64,000 nucleotides of DNA from Venturia oleaginea (taxonomy: Eukaryota > Ascomycota > Dothideomycetes > Venturiales > Venturiaceae): assembly GCA_013176395.1 (NCBI GenBank), contig JABMLP010000007.1, positions 1,833,984-1,897,983 of the forward strand, given 5' to 3'. Shown here one piece after another: positions 1-9,800 of the stretch. Position 1 is the stretch's first letter, and each line of letters begins with the position of its first letter. Made by a program: the position numbers and the translations under genes. Under the pieces are notes generated by a model. It worked only from the letters and a program-made list of their open reading frames with translations. It did no database searches and was not told the DNA's origin.

Positions 1-412
1 TACTAAGAAGGAGGGCTATGTTACGGATACTGTCACGTGGAACGTTTAGTGACATGTATGGCGCGTTCCCTTTGTGATTAGTAAGTTGTTACACGGGATT
101 GGAAGGATTATGTGCACGCTCGAGCCTTGGCAAAGCGAGCGCTCGACACGCTCGATTGCGAGCGTTGTGAGCGCGCTCGATGCGCTCGATTACGAGTGCC
201 ACGAGCGCAGGATTTCTTAGGAAATGGATCTCTATATAACGGACGAGACTCTGCTCCCTCAGTGTCCCGTATCTTCACTCTCTAGTTACTTCGCTATTGC
301 ATTTAGTTACTTAGCACAATTCACGACTCTTATATCTTGCAAGCTTCGCTTCACTTGTTTGATACGATATTGTCGCTCCGGACCACTTAAACTCTACTGT
401 ACGGATTAGCCA
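1..412 (+). mobile_element. 3' end and LTR of an LTR retrotransposon entering from the left
   Basis: Bases 7-15 are a purine run (AAGAAGGAGGG type), which fits a polypurine tract. Directly after it a TG-starting sequence (TGTTACGGATACTG at 19) begins and runs to about 412, where a related GTACGGATTAGCCA stretch lies. A TATA-like motif (CTCTATATAACG, about 231-242) sits in the middle, as expected for a U3 promoter. Bases 120-210 are rich in CTCGA/GAGCG short repeats. The 3' boundary is approximate because the partner LTR lies outside the window. The family is not identified. Confidence 0.45.
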
Positions 413-419
413 AATCCAG

Positions 420-757
420 CTATATTACTTTGAGCCATAGCCTCTGCGTAGCAGCTGGTAAGTGCTTAATAGAGAAGAAAGCACATGGTTTCCAGTTACC
501 TAGCTCATCTTTTTGACTAAGTACTGCTCTGGAAGCCCAGCCTGAAGCATCAGGTTCTACTCGCGTAGGCTTATCTTCATCAAGTGCAGACAGGACAGGT
601 TCTTTGCAAAACTCTGCCTTAAGTTTTTGAAAGAATTCTTCTTGCTCCTTTCCCCATACAAATGGAGTGTTCTTCTTTGTAAGGCAAGTCAGAGGCTCCC
701 TTATTGTTGAGTTACCTTTTACGAAGTCACGATAGAAGTTTGTAAAGCCTAGGAAGC
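420..757 (-). pseudogene. Ty3/gypsy pol fragment (RT thumb to RNase H start)
   Basis: The minus-strand translation matches the RT/RNase H junction of the pol at 12255-15886 almost residue for residue (FLGFTNFYRDF, KKNTPF, FCKEPVLSALDEDKPTRVEP). It therefore belongs to the same chromovirus family. The fragment ends abruptly on both sides. At 757 it is cut by an LTR that starts TGTCACGG, and near 430-460 the RNase H sequence carries a deletion. It is a relic with no function of its own. Confidence 0.85.
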
Positions 758-1452
758 TGTCACGGCTAGTTGTCACGGGCTAGACCCTTGGGCCTTCATC
801 TAGGCTTTGCCTATCTCGCTAGGGCAAGCTTGTGAATGGCTTGACATCTCCTGTCAAACCTAGGAATGATTCTGTGGCAAGCATGTGAATGGCTTGGCAT
901 CTTCTTCAAAAGGAGCTTGCAACCGTGTATCTATCTTCTTCTCCTTAGCTAGATTGCATTGCCTATTTGGGTGGTTTTCCCTGGTATCTAGGCATGATCT
1001 TAACCCGTCACACTAGTAGTAACTAATGAAAGGCGTGAGCAGCAATCAGGTATGGACTAAATGTGATAGTGAACTACAGGTAGCTATGTAAATGGGGGCT
1101 GGGGGCAAGGCCTACTGTACAATTGAATGTAGAGTCAGTGGAAGTGTATGGATCGCTGTCAAGATTGTATTGTTGTGCATATGTTCTAAGTACAATGGTC
1201 CAAGCCGTAGGAGTAAACAAACATTACTGCCAAGCCTCGAATCTCATCCGAGGCAGGTACGATTCTAAGGCCTTCCTTCATACAGCTACTTATAGGTCTT
1301 GCTGTGGCCCGTATACTGTGGCGCCTTGTTAGGTGCTTGGACACTGTGGTTGTTCCAGTAGCCTAGCAAGCCGTCACATGGCTCGTGTACTGTGGCAACT
1401 TGTTAGATGCTTGAATACTGTGGTTGTTCCAGTAGCCTAGCAAGCCGTCACA
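758..1452 (-). mobile_element. LTR of a minus-strand gypsy element, interrupted by a solo LTR
   Basis: The sequence begins TGTCACGGCTAGT at 758 and ends GCAAGCCGTCACA at 1452, giving TG..CA ends with near-inverted termini. A run of ten C (1456-1465) follows immediately. On the minus strand this reads as a G-rich polypurine tract abutting the LTR, so this is the 3' LTR of an element whose body lay to the right. It contains a 75-bp direct duplication (about 1303-1377 and 1378-1452). A separate solo LTR is inserted 13 bp from its left end. Confidence 0.6.
771..1012. mobile_element. Solo LTR nested in another LTR, TSD CTAGT
   Basis: A 242-bp sequence starts TGTCACGGGCTAG and ends AACCCGTCACA. 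It is flanked on both sides by the 5-bp direct repeat CTAGT (766-770 and 1013-1017). The perfect TSD and TG..CA ends support an LTR-retrotransposon insertion reduced to one LTR by recombination. No internal coding sequence remains. Confidence 0.75.
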
Positions 1453-1839
1453 CTACCCCCCCCCCTAGAAAGGAAAGGTAAGTTGAAAAAAATTCCGAAG
1501 ATCGGTCGCAATCCTCCAAATTTCCTTCGTAGATAGCAGAGTAGAAAATCAATCAGTTAAGCAATAGCACGCAATCTTTTACTCTTGCGTCTTTTTCTCC
1601 TTGAAATAGGAGTTTCTCCCATGTGTGCTATCTCAAGTTTTTTCCAGCGCAAATTTGGCGTAGATGTCCCTTCTACTCTGGTCCCAGTATACAGTGAATG
1701 TCTGAATCCAGTGTAGATCTTGACTGCTGGCTATCACGTTTGACCTTGGACATGATTTGGAAGCATGATTTGAATTCTATAAGATGTGCGAAGTTGTAAG
1801 GATGAGGAGCTAACTAAGAGGAAGAGACGAGTCTAAATA
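1453..1839 (-). pseudogene. Polypurine tract and 3' internal remnant of a gypsy element
   Basis: On the minus strand this stretch holds a short open reading (about 1555-1690) rich in Arg and Lys that ends in a stop, followed by the G10 polypurine tract at 1456-1465 and the LTR at 758-1452. The basic tail would suit the C-terminus of a pol protein, but no diagnostic motif is present. A younger LTR cuts it off at 1840. Confidence 0.4.
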
Positions 1840-2120
1840 TGTAAGAGTTCAACCCTCAAAGGTATTTCGCAAGTGAGAGAAGACTGCTTGTATTTCAAAG
1901 TATCTAAGTACAAAGAAGAAAGTGTAGGTACAGGAAGAACAACTTGTATATATAATCTTCCAAGTAGGAAAAGGACATGCTGTCCTGAGAAGAGAATAGA
2001 AAGGAGTAGAAGCGCATGTGAAACGGTCCCTGAATAATCCCTGCTAGGCGCACGTGAGAACTACCAGGTAGTGCTAAGAATCCATCCAGGATAAGTTGAG
2101 AAAGGATCTATCCTTTGACA
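1840..2120 (-). mobile_element. Solo LTR (281 bp), TSD AAATA
   Basis: The sequence runs from TGTAAGAGTTCAACCC to TATCCTTTGACA and is flanked by AAATA on each side (1835-1839, 2121-2125). It is nearly identical to the two LTRs of the composite element at 6389-12249. In pol orientation it reads on the minus strand. The intact TSD shows that full insertion was followed by LTR-LTR recombination. Confidence 0.9.
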
Positions 2121-2294
2121 AAATACTTGCGACCGGTCTCGCGCTAGACCTGATCGCGCTAGACCTGATCGAGCAGAACCACCACATTTAACTACATTTA
2201 ACTGCATTCCAATACCAACATAGTTCGATCATGACAGTACCCCCCAACAAGGCCGAGGCGCAATGGTTCAAACTGAACTATTTGGCGAGGTGAC
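2121..2294. other. Inter-LTR spacer, no gene
   Basis: It contains a 15-bp tandem duplication (GCGCTAGACCTGATC type, about 2141-2170). A short ATG-started reading of about 20 codons at 2231 is cut off by the LTR at 2295. It could be the leader and gag start of an older element; nothing further is recognisable. Confidence 0.3.
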
Positions 2295-2577
2295 TGTAAG
2301 AGTTCAACCCTCAAAGGTGTTTCGCAAGTGAGAGAAGACTGCTTGTATTTCAAAGTATCTAAGTACAAAGAAGAAAGTGTAGGTACAGGAAGAACAACTT
2401 GTATATATAATCTCCCAAGTAGGAAAAGGACATGCCGTCCTGAGAAGAGAATAGAAAGGAGTAGAAGCGCATGTGAAACGGTCCCTGAATAATCCCTGCT
2501 AGGCGCACGTGAGAACTACCAGGTAGTGCTAAGAATCCACCTAGGATAAAATAGATATAGGATACCATCCCGTGACA
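2295..2577 (-). mobile_element. 3' LTR of decayed gypsy element X
   Basis: TGTAAGAG..CCGTGACA, 283 bp, the same family as the 281-bp LTRs but with a diverged U3 end. To its right the minus-strand polypurine tract (GGGGAAGAAGAGGGG, about 2580-2594) and the end of pol follow, so this is the 3' LTR of the minus-oriented element X. No TSD can be checked because the other end of X is missing. Confidence 0.8.
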
Positions 2578-4169
2578 TTACCCCTCTTCTTCCCCGTCTT
2601 CATGCCTCGTTGCCTGGTTCCTTCTACGCCTAGGGCGTCGTAGTATTGGTCCGTCGTTTTCGAGAATATTGCCGTAGGTACTCTCAAAGGTATCTAAGGC
2701 TGTAGTCTCTTCTACTTCGCTTACCGGCTCCCACGTAGGATCCACGTAGCCTGTTCACTTTACGAGAACTTCTCGTATTCTCCCTCGCCCCCTTCCTCGC
2801 CATCTCGCAGCTAAAATAGCATCAATACTGAATTCCTCGTCGCCTTGTTCCGTTACTATAGGAGGCGGCTCGGTATTATCCAAGACCTGCGAAGGTAGAG
2901 AATCCGTACCAGCCCTCCTAAGTAAGGACGTATGAAACCGGTTGTGGATTCCCTTGGGTGTGTTGAGCTCGTAGGTCATTGAGTTAATAACTCGTGTAAC
3001 CGAATATTTCCCGTGAATCCAATCTAGTTTCTTGCTTGGACGCTTCGTTGGGACGTTCTTCAGGTTAAGCCAGACTTTGTCTCCTACTTTAAAAGAGTCA
3101 GCCGGAGCACGATCTCTATTAGAGTAGTATTCTTGCTGTTGCTGAGCTGATACCATTGACGTTTCTGCCCATTCTTGTGCGTCCTTCAATTTTGCTACAA
3201 GATCTTGTGCTTTTTCTTTTGGATTCTCAGAGGTTTCCTGGGGAGCTTCAACAGTTTCTATATGCTCAATGTTATAACCGTGGGTTAAGAAGAAAGGCGA
3301 TAGGCCCGTAGCTTGGTTTGGTCTATTATCGAGGCATATTTGAGCAATAGGAGGAGTTCAACCCAGTCGTCCTGACTAAATGTACAGAACTTACGTAGAT
3401 AGGCTTCAACTTCTTGATTTCTTCTTTCCGTAGATCCATCAGTCTCAGGGTGATACGCTATAGAGAGTCTTCTCTCTATCTTAAGAAGGTGACAAACTTC
3501 TTTCCAGAAAGCATTAACAAATTGCGTGTCCCTATCTGAGACTAGAGATCTAGGAAGCCAGTGTAATCTTACGTAGTTCTGTATAAATAGTTTTGCAGAT
3601 CCTTCAGCTCCAAACTGTTCTTTAGGCTGTAAGAGTTCAACCCTCAAAGGTGTTTCGCAAGTGAGAGAAGACTGCTTGTATTTCAAAGTATCTAAGTACA
3701 GAGAAGAAAGTGTAAATACAGGAAGGATAGCTCGTATAAATAATCCTCCTCTTACAATAGATCCTTCTAGAAAGTATCTTTAAATGGAAACGTGACAGCT
3801 TGCGAAATAGAACATGGCAGCTTGCGAAATAGAACATGACAGCTTGCAAAATAGAACATGACAGCTTGCAGAATAACAAGAGAACAATTGGAAATCCAGT
3901 CATGGATAAGCTAGAGAGAAGGATTCCATCCCTTAACATAGGCACTGGGAACAGAAAAGTTCCTTTACCCAAGCGGTCAGTAATAACGCAGAGTCTTGTG
4001 CATCTTTGGCTCTCTGGTAATTCGACTATGAAGTCTACTGAAATATCTTGCCAGATACGGCTAGGGACAGGAAGAGGTTTAAGTAAACCTTTCTTTTTGT
4101 CTCGCCAGACTGAAGTTCTTCCGCAGACGTCACAATTGCGTATAAACTGACGTATATCTTGAGCAAATC
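2578..4169 (-). pseudogene. Element X: Ty3/gypsy integrase-chromodomain pol remnant
   Basis: Reading on the minus strand from 4169 down to 2578 gives the zinc-binding region, the integrase core (SVDFIVELPES, VSDRDTQFVNAFW, YHPETDGSTERR) and a C-terminal chromodomain (GYVDPTWEP), all close to the intact pol at 12255-15886. It is broken by a solo LTR at 3628-3938, a one-base loss near 3350 that shifts frame after DDWVELL, and a TGG to TGA type change near 2755 just before GYVDPTWEP. Everything upstream (gag, protease, RT) is missing because the element at 4170 abuts it without a TSD. Confidence 0.85.
3628..3938 (-). mobile_element. Solo LTR (311 bp) inside element X, TSD TAGGC
   Basis: TGTAAGAGTTCAACCC..CCATCCCTTAACA, flanked by TAGGC (3623-3627 and 3939-3943). 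The element X reading frame resumes exactly after the second TAGGC. By eye its sequence is identical in reverse complement to the LTR at 15887-16197, including the four-unit 22-bp repeat. Confidence 0.92.
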
Positions 4170-4500
4170 TGTTAAGGGATGGAATCCTTCTCTCTAGCTT
4201 ATCCATGACTGGATTTCCAATTGTTCTCTTGTTATTCTGCAAGCTGTCATGTTCTATTTTGCAAGCTGTCATGTTCTATTTTGCAAGCTGTCATGTTCTA
4301 TTTCGCAAGCTGCCATGTTCTATTTTGCAAGCTGTCACGTTTCCATTTAAAGATACTTTCTAGAAGGATCTATTGTAAGAGGAGGATTATATATACTAGC
4401 TATCCTTCCTGTACTTACACTTCTTCTCTGTACTTAGATACTTGAAATATAAGCTGTCTTCCCTCACTTGCGAAACACCTTTGAGGGTTGAACTCTTACA
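4170..4500 (+). repeat. 5' LTR of the outer chromovirus (331 bp)
   Basis: TGTTAAGGGATGG..GAACTCTTACA. U3 carries five copies of a 22-bp unit (GCAAGCTGTCATGTTCTATT type, about 4240-4350). A TATA-like stretch lies at about 4388-4396. The motif GTACTTAGATA at 4430-4440 is about 40 bp downstream of it and is the likely transcript start, because it is complementary to the PBS. The last 71 bp (R/U5) are shared with the 281-bp LTR subfamily, while U3 is different. Confidence 0.9.
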
Positions 4501-4501
4501 T

Positions 4502-4512
4502 TATCTAAGTAC
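4502..4512 (+). promoter_or_regulatory. Primer-binding site complementary to the element's own LTR
   Basis: TATCTAAGTAC lies one base after the LTR and is the exact reverse complement of GTACTTAGATA inside the LTR (4430-4440). In the Tf1/sushi group the first 11 nt of the mRNA fold back to this site and prime reverse transcription instead of a tRNA. The length and the one-base offset fit that scheme. Function is inferred, not shown. Confidence 0.75.
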
Positions 4513-5164
4513 CTCAGTCTTACAAAGGAAGAAAGGCTCACAGAGAGCAAGCTCCAAAAAGGAATTTCAAGAAGAGGACACTTGTCCTAATCCAAGAAGC
4601 GAGGGCCAACCTCAAGGGCCAAACAGAAAGGAATTTCAAGAAGAGGACACTTGTCCTAACTCAAGAAGCAAGGGCCAACCTCAAAGGCCAACTTCAAGGG
4701 CCAACCTCAAGGGCCAAACAAAAAGGGAATTCAAGAGAATTCAAGCTGAGATTTTCTAGAAGGTGCTAGAATCTCCAAGAAGCAAGGGCCAACCGAAAGG
4801 GCCAATCCAAAAAGGGAATTCAAGAGAATTCAAACTGAGATTTTCTAGAACGTGCTAGAATCTCCAAGAAGCAAGGGCAGGTCATCCTAAGACAGCGTAG
4901 TCTTAGGAGTTGAAGCTGTAATAAGCTGAGGAAAGAAAGAGCTAGGGAGAGAGATTTAATACACTTGGCCTTCACAGTCCCTGGGAGCTCTGTCCTTAGT
5001 AATAAGGATTGCAGAGCGGACTATAGTGTAAAAAATCCTTCTGGGATTCTATAGTCACCTTCCTATACTAATAGGCATTGACTCTATACTGCCTAGCAAA
5101 TCTCTAGAGTAGAGCCTAGGAGTGTGTATAGTAGTGCTCTCTATTATCTCTCATAGGTGAAAAT
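4513..5164 (+). repeat. Repeat-rich 5' leader of the outer element
   Basis: About 4550-4880 holds several imperfect copies of purine-rich units (AAGAAGCAAGGGCCAACC and GAATTTCAAGAAGAGGAC types). The later part (about 4885-5030) is shared, in reverse complement, with 10436-10580 in the inner element. No long reading frame precedes the gag ATG at 5165. Confidence 0.7.
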
Positions 5165-6187
5165 ATGGAAGGAGAAGATCAGGAACAAAGAGTTCCTCAA
5201 GAACCCCAAGCCCTACAAGAAGCTATGGCAGCATTACAACATCAACTAGCCATTCAGAACGATGCTATTACGCGTATTCTTACAATCTTGCCTAACACTA
5301 CTCGCTCTGAGAACGTAGTAGAAGGACAAGAGACTAAGAATTCACAAAAAGACAGAATACATAGGAAGAAAGCTGTACTTCCTAAGCTCCAAGAATTTGA
5401 TGGCAAGCGTTCTGAATGGGCTCAGTGGTTTCAACAAGCAAGGATGAAGTTGGAGATAGACGCAGAATCTATAGGGGATAGTAGGAACCAATTTGCCTAC
5501 ATCTTCTCCTCTCTACGAGGCTCCGCAGCTCAGGCTACTCTGGCCTACGTAAAGACAGCTCCAGAGGAAGATAAAACGGGACAGAAATTGTTACAGTATA
5601 TGGACAACTTCTATGGCGATCCAGTACAACAACAAAGAGCTACTGTAAGCCTGTCCACAATCAAACAAAAAGAGAAAGAACCCTTCTTCTCTTTTCTTCC
5701 CCGTTTTGAAACCACTCTTGCTAATGCTGGAGGAATGACTTGGCCTGACGCTGTTAAAATTGCATTTCTACACAAAGCAATAAATCAAGAGCTGCGAAAC
5801 CAGAGAATAGGCCAATCTCAGAGTACCTCCTACCAGCAGTTTGTGTCCGATCTTTTGAATACAAGTATGCAAATCACTACAGCAAAGATGCTCTCTTCCT
5901 CAGAAGATAAGTTACGATTCAGAGATAAAGAGAAGTCTTTTAAAGATCTGAACGCTATGGACTGGGAGCCTACACGCGTAAACAAGTTAAAAATTTCGTC
6001 TAAAGCCTATGAATATAGGAAGGCAAATAACCTCTGCTTACGCTGTGGGAAGGCCGGCCATAGAATGAAAGACTGCTGGTTGGATACAGAGGTAGAAAGA
6101 GTCACGCAACTTGGTTCAAAAAGGGCCAAAGGAACCACTGAGGAGAATGAAGAAGTTGAAGAAGAGGACTACTCGGAAAAAGAGTAG
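5165..6187 (+). CDS. gag: Gag of the outer chromovirus
   Basis: A 340-residue open frame encodes the capsid/nucleocapsid polyprotein that packages element RNA in virus-like particles. The N-terminal ~60 residues are Gln/Glu-rich. The central part has the retrotransposon-gag type segment (KLQEFDGKRSEWAQWF, LRGSAAQA). One CCHC zinc knuckle (CLRCGKAGHRMKDC) lies near residue 290. The C-terminus is acidic. The ATG at 5165 is the first in frame after the leader. Pol is in the -1 frame: its last upstream stop is TGA at 6157-6159 and gag stops at 6185-6187, so any shift must occur in this ~28-nt overlap, which contains GGAAAAAG (6175-6182). Confidence 0.9.
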   Translation: MEGEDQEQRVPQEPQALQEAMAALQHQLAIQNDAITRILTILPNTTRSENVVEGQETKNSQKDRIHRKKAVLPKLQEFDGKRSEWAQWFQQARMKLEIDAESIGDSRNQFAYIFSSLRGSAAQATLAYVKTAPEEDKTGQKLLQYMDNFYGDPVQQQRATVSLSTIKQKEKEPFFSFLPRFETTLANAGGMTWPDAVKIAFLHKAINQELRNQRIGQSQSTSYQQFVSDLLNTSMQITTAKMLSSSEDKLRFRDKEKSFKDLNAMDWEPTRVNKLKISSKAYEYRKANNLCLRCGKAGHRMKDCWLDTEVERVTQLGSKRAKGTTEENEEVEEEDYSEKE

Positions 6188-6388
6188 CCTCTATCCAAAG
6201 TCGTGGATGGAGGCGTAGAGTAGATAGAGCAAAATTGTCAAAGGAGTCAATTGAGAGAGTAAATAGTATTTTGAATTCGAACAAAGACACTGATTCACAC
6301 CGTTCTCGGATAGAAAAAGAATGGGAGCAGTTCAGACCCAAGATGCTCTCCCGCCTTTTCTACACAAATACTATAGTGAACGATATAT
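6160..6388 (+). CDS. pol: 5' part of outer pol, left of the nested insertion
   Basis: In the -1 frame relative to gag, after the TGA at 6157-6159, the frame is open to the TATAT target site. It joins in phase to 12255 (reading through ..TNTIVNDIYSLKTLLDNGSS). This stretch is basic and rich in Ser and Lys with no known domain; it probably links gag to protease. It shows that the insertion hit a working pol gene. Confidence 0.75.
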
Positions 6389-6669
6389 TGTAAGAGTTCA
6401 ACCCTCAAAGGTGTTTCGCAAGTGAGAGAAGACTGCTTGTATTTCAAAGTATCTAAGTACAAAGAAGAAAGTGTAGGTACAGGAAGAACAACTTGTATAT
6501 ATAATCTTCCAAGTAGGAAAAGGACATGCTGTCCTGAGAAGAGAATAGAAAGGAGTAGAAGCGCATGTGAAACGGTCCCTGAATAATCCCTGCTAGGCGC
6601 ACGTGAGAACTACCAGGTAGTGCTAAGAATCCATCCAGGATAAGTTGAGAAAGGATCTATCCTTTGACA
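6389..6669 (-). repeat. 3' LTR of the inner element (281 bp)
   Basis: TGTAAGAG..CCTTTGACA on the plus strand. Identity with the 11969-12249 copy points to very recent insertion. The LTR contains GTACTTAGATA (minus strand), which pairs with the PBS. U3 is unrelated to that of the outer element, while R/U5 matches it. Confidence 0.93.
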
Positions 6670-6805
6670 TTACCCTTCTTCTCCCCCGTTTCCGTTGGGG
6701 CGGTTTTGCTTTTTGTACGCCTAGGAGGACGTAGACTCGGTCCGTCGTTTTGAAAAACATCACCGTAGATACTTTCAAAGGTATCTAATGCGACAGTTTC
6801 TGTCG
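6670..6805 (-). pseudogene. Chromovirus pol tail retained next to the 3' LTR
   Basis: The minus-strand reading ETVALDTFESIYGDVF followed by a basic tail matches the last ~45 residues of the outer pol (TTALDAFESAYGNVLE). This is the family-specific 3' end plus polypurine tract that an LTR element must keep in order to be copied. At about 6800 it joins abruptly to unrelated gypsy zinc-finger sequence. Confidence 0.8.
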
Positions 6806-9800
6806 TTCGTACTTGGCCTTTTTGCAAAGAACACACTTTCCTATTTCCTTGAAAACTTCCTGTCGCATGCGCGGGAAGTAGAAGGTATTCTGAAGTCGTG
6901 AAAGGACAATCTCTGGTCGGCAATGACCATTGAGTGGAGATTCGTGTTGATGTAGGATGTACTGTTTCCTAAGGCTCGTGGGAAGATATACCAAGTTGTT
7001 GAAGAGGAGCAATCCGTCTTCAATACGGGTATTCTGATCTGCTGATTGAATGTAGCCTTGTACATCTCGATCCTTTGCTGCGCGTTCCTGACCTCTTGCC
7101 AATAAGAGGACTTTCCTGTCTGAAGTGATGAGACTTGGTGCACACGTGCATCACCTTCTGTCGGAACAAAGCGCGTTCGACTTTCTCTTTTTCTCCTGCC
7201 ATGAAGTCTTCTCGTCGACTTAATGCATCGGCGTTAACGTTTTCCTTTCCTTTCTTGTAAAGGATATGGAAGTTTTAAAATGACAGTTCTTCTGACCATC
7301 TTAGTTGCCGTCGATTCAATTCCTTTGTCGTCGTGAAATTCCGCAGGTTCTTGTGATCGGAATACACGGTAATCTTGTGTTTCGCTCCTTCAAGATAATG
7401 CTTCCAGTGCTTGAAGGCATCAACTATGGCCATGAGTTCCTTGTCTGAAGTGGAGTAGTTGACTTCTGCTTTCAGGAATTTTCGTGTGTGGTAAGCTACT
7501 GGTCTAAGCTTTCCATCTGAATCGGGTTGGCTGAGGCATGCTCCGAGGGCTCGATCGGACGCATCCGCCTCGACTGTGGCTGTTTTTTTTTTGAGTTAAA
7601 CAGTTGCAGAATGGGTGGTGTTGTTAACCGTATCTTGAGTGCGTCAAAGGCCTTTTGCGCATGCTCGTTCCATTCGAAGGTAATCCCCTTCTTCATCAAT
7701 CCCGTGAGGGGTTCTGCAACTTCGGAAAAGCTTTCGATGAATTGTCGATAATAATTCGCGAAGGCGTGAAATGACTGTACTCCTTTGACGTTCGAGGGTA
7801 CCGGCCAATCGCGGACCTTCTGGTAAATTTCCGGGTCCATCTCAAGTCCATCTTGAGAGACAAAACATCCAACGAACTTGATTCGTTGCTTGTGGAATTC
7901 GCTTTTCGAGGGTTTCAGCCGCAAGTTAAATATCTGTAGTGCGCGGAGAACGGTTCGAACGTGATTGGCGTGTTCTTCGAACGTTCGATGATAGTAAACC
8001 AAAATGTCATCCATATAAACAGACACAAACTTGTCTAAGTGCTCGCGAAGCACATTGTTCATATAGGCTTGCAGCGTCGCAGGGGCGTTTGTCAAACCAA
8101 AGGGCATGACAAGGTATTCGTAGTGCTCAAGGTGAGTGCGGAATGCTATCTTCCACTCGTCACCTTCCTTAATCCTAATTCGATGAAAAGCCGCAGGAAT
8201 ATCGAATTTCGTGAATCATCTGGCTCCTTGGAGTCTGTCCCTCAACTCCTGGATTAAAGGCAGCGTGTACGCATTCTTCACCAAAATCTCATTTAGATGT
8301 CGGTAATCGACACACAATCGTTGTGAACCATCGGACTTGGGTACGTAGAAAACTGAATATCCGGCGGGTGACTTCGACTCCCGGATGAACTTCTTCTTCG
8401 TGAAATCGTCGATATATTCACGAAGGGTTTCAAGCTGATCTTCCCTCAATGGGTAGATCTTGAACTTCTTTGGTTGTTCATTATTGTTGAGCTTGATCTC
8501 ATGATCCCATGGTTGGTGTGGTGGAAGAGAATCTTCGATCGATTCCCCTTTAAAAAGTTCTGCAAATTCCTGGTACCTATGGGGAATTTGGAACACTGAC
8601 CTATCCTCCTCTGTCTGGAGACGATAGCAGTATGCCACTTCAACGTGTGTAGGCCTTTTCTGCAAAGGTCTTTGTGCTGTCCGTGTTCTAGCGCGCATGC
8701 TAGCCTGCACGGGATATCGTTGGTCTGGGAACGTGAGCGTCAATGTTCTCCAGTCGATATGCGGATTGTGAGTTCGAAGCCATGGCAGACCAAGGATCAA
8801 ATCCGAGTCTCCAATATTCGTGACGTCTAGAACAATCTGTTCTTTCCTCCCTTGTATCCACAAGATTATGTCTGCTTCGTAGATCACTATGCCTCCATTG
8901 AAGTTGACAGGTCTTCCATCAGCGATAGTTAGTGGATATGGATGCCGTTTCGACCGTACGGGTAGTTTCCATTCGTCGACCAATTTCTCGCTTAGAAGAT
9001 TCCTATCGGCACCAGTGTCGATGAAGGCCCATGCTGGTACGTCGTCGATCTTTCCTTCGACCAGCATCTTGGATGTACCAAGGTTGTTCAGAAAATGAGG
9101 CGCTTCATTAGGATTCAACAGGGCCTTCTCTACTGTTGATCCTCTTCGTTTCCCGAATTCTCATGCCATTTGCGTGCTTGCTTTGTTTTGACTGCGATGT
9201 CCAATCGTCGGACAAGGTGTCGAAGGTTCCTTGCCCCATTCGGATGGTATGGGCAGGTGAAGTCAAGGCATGCATTTGGATAGACGTCTTTGCACTGAGA
9301 ATCGTCCTGATCAATTGCTCGTTCAACGTCTCGTGTCAAACGTGAGAGCCGGAAGGTCATAAACTCTAGATCTTCCTTCGATTCTCCTTCGTTGGAGTTG
9401 TCTTCTACTGTAGACTCACTGTCGTCGCCCGACATAGACTGTAGAGATTCGTTTTCGTTTGGTGTAGACCAACTCCCGGAAATGGCTGGCAACTCTTGGA
9501 GTATTTCTCCAAGATCTTTCATTTCCTGGTGCTGAGGTAAATCGCATTCCTCATACTCGCAGCAATTCATAGGTGAGTGTCTGTGGTGGACGTGCTGTAC
9601 ATCTGTACTGATGTTTGGGATTTTCATGATCTTCCTGAGGGTCGTATTGTTGACTTCCTTTTCGTGAACCAGTGGAATTCCCAATCTGGTTCTCCTGGAT
9701 CTTCCTCGGACTTGTGCTCCCACAGTGGGCATTCTTTGACTTTGTACCAGTTCGATGGAATCATCCAGTGAAGATCGTGTTCCGGATTCTTTCTCATGCT

